Shown: in pieces, positions 60,751-64,000 of the stretch | Layout: each line of letters begins with the position of its first letter | How positions within the stretch are numbered: position 1 is the first letter of the stretch | Assembly (NCBI GenBank): GCA_039679645.1 | Contig: JBDKUO010000020.1 | Location: 1 to 64,000 of the forward strand | Source: Armatimonadota bacterium | GTDB lineage: Bacteria; Armatimonadota; UBA5829 | Length of the DNA stretch: 64,000 nt | Direction: 5' to 3' | Notes under the pieces: model-generated | Seen by the model: the letters and a program-made list of their open reading frames with translations, nothing else | Database searches by the model: none | What the model was told of the DNA's origin: nothing | Translations under genes and position numbers: made by a program

Positions 60751-60798
60751 AGTCCCCGTAGGGGGACTTTGTGTTTTCGTTGCCGCGAATTCATTCGC
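60751..60798. repeat. Composite two-hairpin repeat, copy 2
   Basis: AGTCCCC-GTAG-GGGGACT (60751-60768), then TTGTGTTTTCGTTGCC and GCGAATTCATTCGC (60785-60798). The architecture and linker match 46593-46640 although the stems differ in sequence. Confidence 0.6.
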
Positions 60799-60893
60799 CG
60801 GGAAACTGATCACTCGGCAGAAATGCTCCCCATCCGCTGGGAATAGCTTGCCTGAATACGGTCGTTGGGGGTATACTAGCTGCGGCTAAAACA

Positions 60894-60979
60894 TGGTGCC
60901 GGAGACCGGAGTCGAACCGGTATGAGGTCGCCCTCGGTGGTTTTTGAGACCACTGCGTCTGCCATTCCGCCACTCCGGC
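60894..60979 (-). tRNA. tRNA-Leu (anticodon CAA)
   Basis: On the minus strand the 7-bp acceptor stem GCCGGAG/CTCCGGC, discriminator A and an encoded CCA end are seen. The anticodon stem GTGGT/ACCAC holds loop CTCAAAA, giving CAA. The T arm CCGGTTCGACTCCGG and a long variable arm (GAGGGCGACCTC) fit a class II tRNA. It decodes UUG. Confidence 0.95.
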
Positions 60980-61217
60980 AAATGATAAGTCATTATACTT
61001 TTTCCAATCAGGGCTGTCAATCGCAATAGTCCGGGGAGTGTCCAGTTCTTCGGGAAATGACCTCTATACTTCGCGGGCGAATGCCCCGAAGGTTGGCATT
61101 ATAGCGGGGCAGCTTTTTAGGCGTGCCGGAAGGGCGAGGCTCCCGCTGAGCCATAACTGAGCGTTAGTGGTTCCGGGCTCTTAGCTCTCCACTTTCAGCC
61201 ATTAAAGGAGACACACA

Positions 61218-62351
61218 ATGAGTGACGATATGCAAGACCGACCGCAAGAGCCGGAGCAGCCTCAATCCGGTCAACCTTCACAGTCGACCGGGCAACCAGG
61301 CCCGCAGCCGGGCTACAGACAGTATGCGCCAGGGCCAGGCGGCTATCAGGCGCCTCCACCCGGCGCGTGGCAGTATGTCCCATATCAGCCGCAGTCCAAA
61401 CCCAGATACTGGATTCCTATTGTGATAGTGTTGGGCGTGTTGTTCCTGTTTTTCATATTTACAATCGGGATCATCGGCGCAATCGTAGGCGGCGGGGCAG
61501 GCACTACAGTGGAGCGCGGCTCTCACGTCGCGCTGATACGGGTTAACGGCGTGATAACAGCGGGCACAAGCGGCGGCAGTCCTTTTGGAGAGAGCGTCTC
61601 GGGTTCTGAAGATATAGTAGAGCAGCTTGAGCAGGCTCGAAAAAACAATGGCGCAAAGGCCATTGTAATCAGGATCAACAGCCCCGGCGGCAGCCCCGCT
61701 GGCTCCGAAGAGGTCTATAACGAGATCAATCGTGTGCGCGATTCGGGTAAAGTGGTGTATGTCTCGATGGGCGATGTCGCCGCTTCAGGCGGATATTACA
61801 TTGCCTCGCCCTGCACCAAGATATATTCGGACGCAAATTCAGTTACCGGCAGCATAGGCGTTATTATGTCAACTGCCGACATGAGCGAACTTTATAAGAA
61901 GATAGGTTATCGCCCCGAGGTGATCAAGTCCGGCAAGTTCAAGGATATCGGCTCACCCAACCGGGCTATTACTCCCGAAGAGCACGCGCTGCTTCAGGAG
62001 ATCATAAACACGACTTATATCAACTTCGTAAAGGCAGTTTCCAAAGGGCGCAATCTGCCGTTCGATCAAGTTAAAAAGATAGCCGACGGGCGCATATTCA
62101 CAGGCGACCAGGCGCTTAAGGTCAAACTGGTGGATGAGATTGGCGGCCTGCATGAGACAGTGAGAGCCGCAGCCAAGGCAGGCGGAATTAAAGGCGCGCC
62201 CAAAGTGGTTGAATATGGCCGCAAGGGATTCCTGCAGAGCCTGCTTGGCGGAGATTCGTCCAAAGCATCCGCCGAGCTGGACAGCGCAGTCACGCGTAAA
62301 GCTCTTGAGCTGATCTTGAGAAATCAGGGAACCACGGTGTCTCCGAGGTGA
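61218..62351 (+). CDS. sppA: Signal peptide peptidase SppA (S49 serine protease)
   Basis: 377 residues. A Pro/Gln-rich cytoplasmic N-terminus (about 1-60) is followed by one membrane helix (about 70-95) and the S49 domain. The nucleophile Ser is in GDVAASGGYYIASP, the Lys partner region follows in NRVTGSIGVI-like SVTGSIGVI, and KIADGRIFTGDQAL is the family C-terminal signature. It cleaves leftover signal peptides or membrane proteins. AAAGGAG precedes the ATG. polA begins 2 bases after its stop, so the two are cotranscribed. Confidence 0.93.
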   Translation: MSDDMQDRPQEPEQPQSGQPSQSTGQPGPQPGYRQYAPGPGGYQAPPPGAWQYVPYQPQSKPRYWIPIVIVLGVLFLFFIFTIGIIGAIVGGGAGTTVERGSHVALIRVNGVITAGTSGGSPFGESVSGSEDIVEQLEQARKNNGAKAIVIRINSPGGSPAGSEEVYNEINRVRDSGKVVYVSMGDVAASGGYYIASPCTKIYSDANSVTGSIGVIMSTADMSELYKKIGYRPEVIKSGKFKDIGSPNRAITPEEHALLQEIINTTYINFVKAVSKGRNLPFDQVKKIADGRIFTGDQALKVKLVDEIGGLHETVRAAAKAGGIKGAPKVVEYGRKGFLQSLLGGDSSKASAELDSAVTRKALELILRNQGTTVSPR

Positions 62352-62353
62352 CA

Positions 62354-64000
62354 ATGACCGATAGGAAGAGACTGGTCGTAATTGACGGCAACAGCCTGCT
62401 CTACCGCGCGTTTTTCGCTATGCGGTATCTGTCGACCGCGAGCGGCCAGCCGACTAATGCCGTCTATGCACTGACTATGATGCTCCTGAGGCTCTTCGAG
62501 GAAAAACCGGACTATATAGCCGTTGCCTTCGACACGCCCACGCCTACCTTCAGGCATGTGGAGTATGAAGAATATAAAGCGCATCGCAAGCCGACCCCGG
62601 ACGCACTGATTGAGCAGTCGCCGGTCGCTCGTGAGCTGATCCGCGCATTCAATGTGCCCGTGATTGAGGTTCCCGGCTATGAAGCCGACGACATCATCGG
62701 TGCAATGGCCAAAGATGCAACGGCTCGCGGCTGGGAGACCACCATCGTCACAGGCGATCTCGATGCACTGCAGCTTGTCGACGAGAGCGTCAGAGTTATG
62801 ACTACAGTAAAGGGCGTTACCGATACTGTCGAATACGACTCAAATGCAGTCAAGGATCGCTTTGGCCTTACTCCCGATCAGATAGTCGATTATAAGGCTT
62901 TGAAGGGCGATTCGTCGGACAATATTCCCGGTGTGCCCGGAATAGGCGACAAGACGGCAGTGAGCCTGCTTCAGGAATACGGCACACTCGAAAACCTGCT
63001 CAATCATGTCGGCGATCTTCCTGAGGGCAAGGCCAAGAAGGCGCTGCAAGCCAATGAAGAAATGGCGCATCTCTCCAAGCACCTTGCTACGATAGTCACT
63101 GACCTGCCGGAGAAGCTGGATCTGGACGATTACGCCAGGCGCGAACCTGACTATGATGCCCTTCGGGACCTGTTCGTAAAACTCGAGTTCAAGACAATGC
63201 TCAAGCGCCTGCCCGAGATCGGGATGGCCGAGGGCAAAGCCGCTCCCGAGGAGAGGGTCGCACTGGGAGCATGCAGCCGGATAGAGTCAGCAGATGAACT
63301 CAAAAGACTTATCGATTTGCTCAAATCAGAGGGCGGGTTTGCCATGCAGTGCCACACTGCCAACGGTAAATCGATCGATGCAGAGATAATTGGTATCAGC
63401 TTCTGCAAGGGCATAGGCGACACTGCATACGTTCAGGTAATTGACCCTGCCAAGAAATCGACCGGCTCACTTGAGTTGGGCTTCGATGGTCCGTTCCAGG
63501 CCGACCTCAGTGCATTTAAGGAAGTCCTCGAATCGGATAAGGTTAAAAAATTCTGTCACGATTCAAAGCTCAATCATGCAGCTCTTGCCCTGCGAGGTGT
63601 TGTGCTCAGGGGCGTCACGTTAGACTCTATGCTCGGCGCATACCTGCTCGATTCATCCAGAGGCTCCTTTGAGATAGGGGATGTCGCCTTTGAGCAGCTC
63701 TCACTTGAACTGCCTGGTGTGACCTCTAAGCAGGAAAATAAGATTGATGACGCCACTCTGATCTGCGGCGAGGCCGAGGCCATATACCGTGTCCGCGAGC
63801 CTATCGAATCGCGCCTGCAAAATGACGGTCTTATGGACCTCTATACCAAAGTCGAACTCCCGCTTGCCCCGATCCTTGCTGAGATGGAGCTTAACGGGGT
63901 CGCGGTCGATGTGAGCCAGCTCGGCAACCTTTCGATCACTCTTGATGTCGATATACGCGAGGTCGCTCAGAGAATTTACGACCAGGCGGGCGAAGAGTTT
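62354..64000 (+). CDS. polA: DNA polymerase I, partial (runs off the window)
   Basis: The first 549 codons, open to the window end; the polymerase domain is mostly missing. Residues 1-about 290 are the 5'-nuclease (flap endonuclease) domain: VIDGNSLLYRAFFAM, AFDTPTPTFRH, YKAHRKPTPD, YEADDIIGAM, TGDLDALQLV and GDSSDNIPGVPGIGDKTA. Residues about 310-480 are the 3'-5' exonuclease-like domain, but the catalytic acids are gone (GFAMQCHTANG where D-x-E is expected, DSKLN where NLKYD is, and no Asp in GEAEAIYRV), so proofreading is probably lost, as in Taq-type enzymes. A short polymerase start (ELNGVAVD) is visible at the end. It starts 2 bases after sppA. Confidence 0.95.
   Translation, partial: MTDRKRLVVIDGNSLLYRAFFAMRYLSTASGQPTNAVYALTMMLLRLFEEKPDYIAVAFDTPTPTFRHVEYEEYKAHRKPTPDALIEQSPVARELIRAFNVPVIEVPGYEADDIIGAMAKDATARGWETTIVTGDLDALQLVDESVRVMTTVKGVTDTVEYDSNAVKDRFGLTPDQIVDYKALKGDSSDNIPGVPGIGDKTAVSLLQEYGTLENLLNHVGDLPEGKAKKALQANEEMAHLSKHLATIVTDLPEKLDLDDYARREPDYDALRDLFVKLEFKTMLKRLPEIGMAEGKAAPEERVALGACSRIESADELKRLIDLLKSEGGFAMQCHTANGKSIDAEIIGISFCKGIGDTAYVQVIDPAKKSTGSLELGFDGPFQADLSAFKEVLESDKVKKFCHDSKLNHAALALRGVVLRGVTLDSMLGAYLLDSSRGSFEIGDVAFEQLSLELPGVTSKQENKIDDATLICGEAEAIYRVREPIESRLQNDGLMDLYTKVELPLAPILAEMELNGVAVDVSQLGNLSITLDVDIREVAQRIYDQAGEEF

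Overview
The window reads as chromosomal DNA from a diderm, gene-dense, little-studied bacterium. An LptD/OstA-like outer-membrane assembly protein and many signal peptides point to an outer membrane. Two proteins end in PEP-CTERM sorting tails. There are many secreted or cytoplasmic clan GH-A, GH28-like and GH106-like carbohydrate enzymes, and a methyl-branch (Wood-Ljungdahl type) folate cluster. This combination fits Armatimonadota or a neighbouring phylum best; that placement is an inference from gene content, not a measured one. TTG starts behind good ribosome binding sites recur (15280, 19630, 22288, 31349).

Region by region. 0.1-6.4 kb: a membrane-anchored gluzincin peptidase, a NagD-like HAD phosphatase, then a pair of surface genes sharing Big_1 (invasin-type Ig) domains, the second an LptD-like protein. 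6.4-8.7 kb: a zinc-ribbon-like protein and an Lrp/AsnC regulator with its aminotransferase. 8.7-14.5 kb: a seven-palindrome spacer, a 1134-residue secreted CBM9-like/GH-like/Nbr1-Ig protein and a clan GH-A glycosidase. 14.5-19.6 kb, minus strand: methyl-THF corrinoid methyltransferase, MetF, MetV, formate-THF ligase and a sugar isomerase. 20-26 kb: a HAF/PEP-CTERM protein, a PocR-AraC regulator, a methyltransferase, a GH28-like enzyme and endonuclease IV. 26-33.6 kb: a C39-like/GH-like fusion, a PQQ-propeller PEP-CTERM protein, a strongly structured intergenic RNA candidate (29847-30218) and three exported proteins ending in a tetraheme cytochrome fused to a degenerate UshA-like domain. 33.7-39.5 kb, minus strand: a tight four-gene sugar operon (alpha-barrel enzyme, AGE-type epimerase, two tandem GH-A paralogs). 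39.8-43.2 kb: a histidine kinase and response regulator divergent from a Spy/CpxP-like protein. 43.3-53.2 kb: a TIM-barrel secreted protein, aspartase, UshA-type 5'-nucleotidase, PRC-barrel protein, a 39-residue basic protein, a TPR protein and CopA. 53.2-60.7 kb: a GH106-like enzyme, a Gfo/Idh/MocA oxidoreductase, a lipoprotein and PhnE/PhnC. 60.9-64 kb: tRNA-Leu(CAA), SppA and the 5' part of polA, which runs off the window.

The genes suggest an organism that breaks down plant-type polysaccharides (pectin, rhamnose-containing and beta-linked glycans) and has C1-folate chemistry usable for acetogenic or C1-assimilating metabolism; no CODH/ACS is in view. Spacers are unusually rich in hairpins and in several families of short tandem or palindromic repeats, which are itemised separately. 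The strongest candidate for something undescribed or misannotated is the structured intergenic region 29847-30218; the most unusual proteins are the C39-like/GH fusion, the tetraheme UshA-like protein, the Big_1-LptD and the enlarged PhnE.
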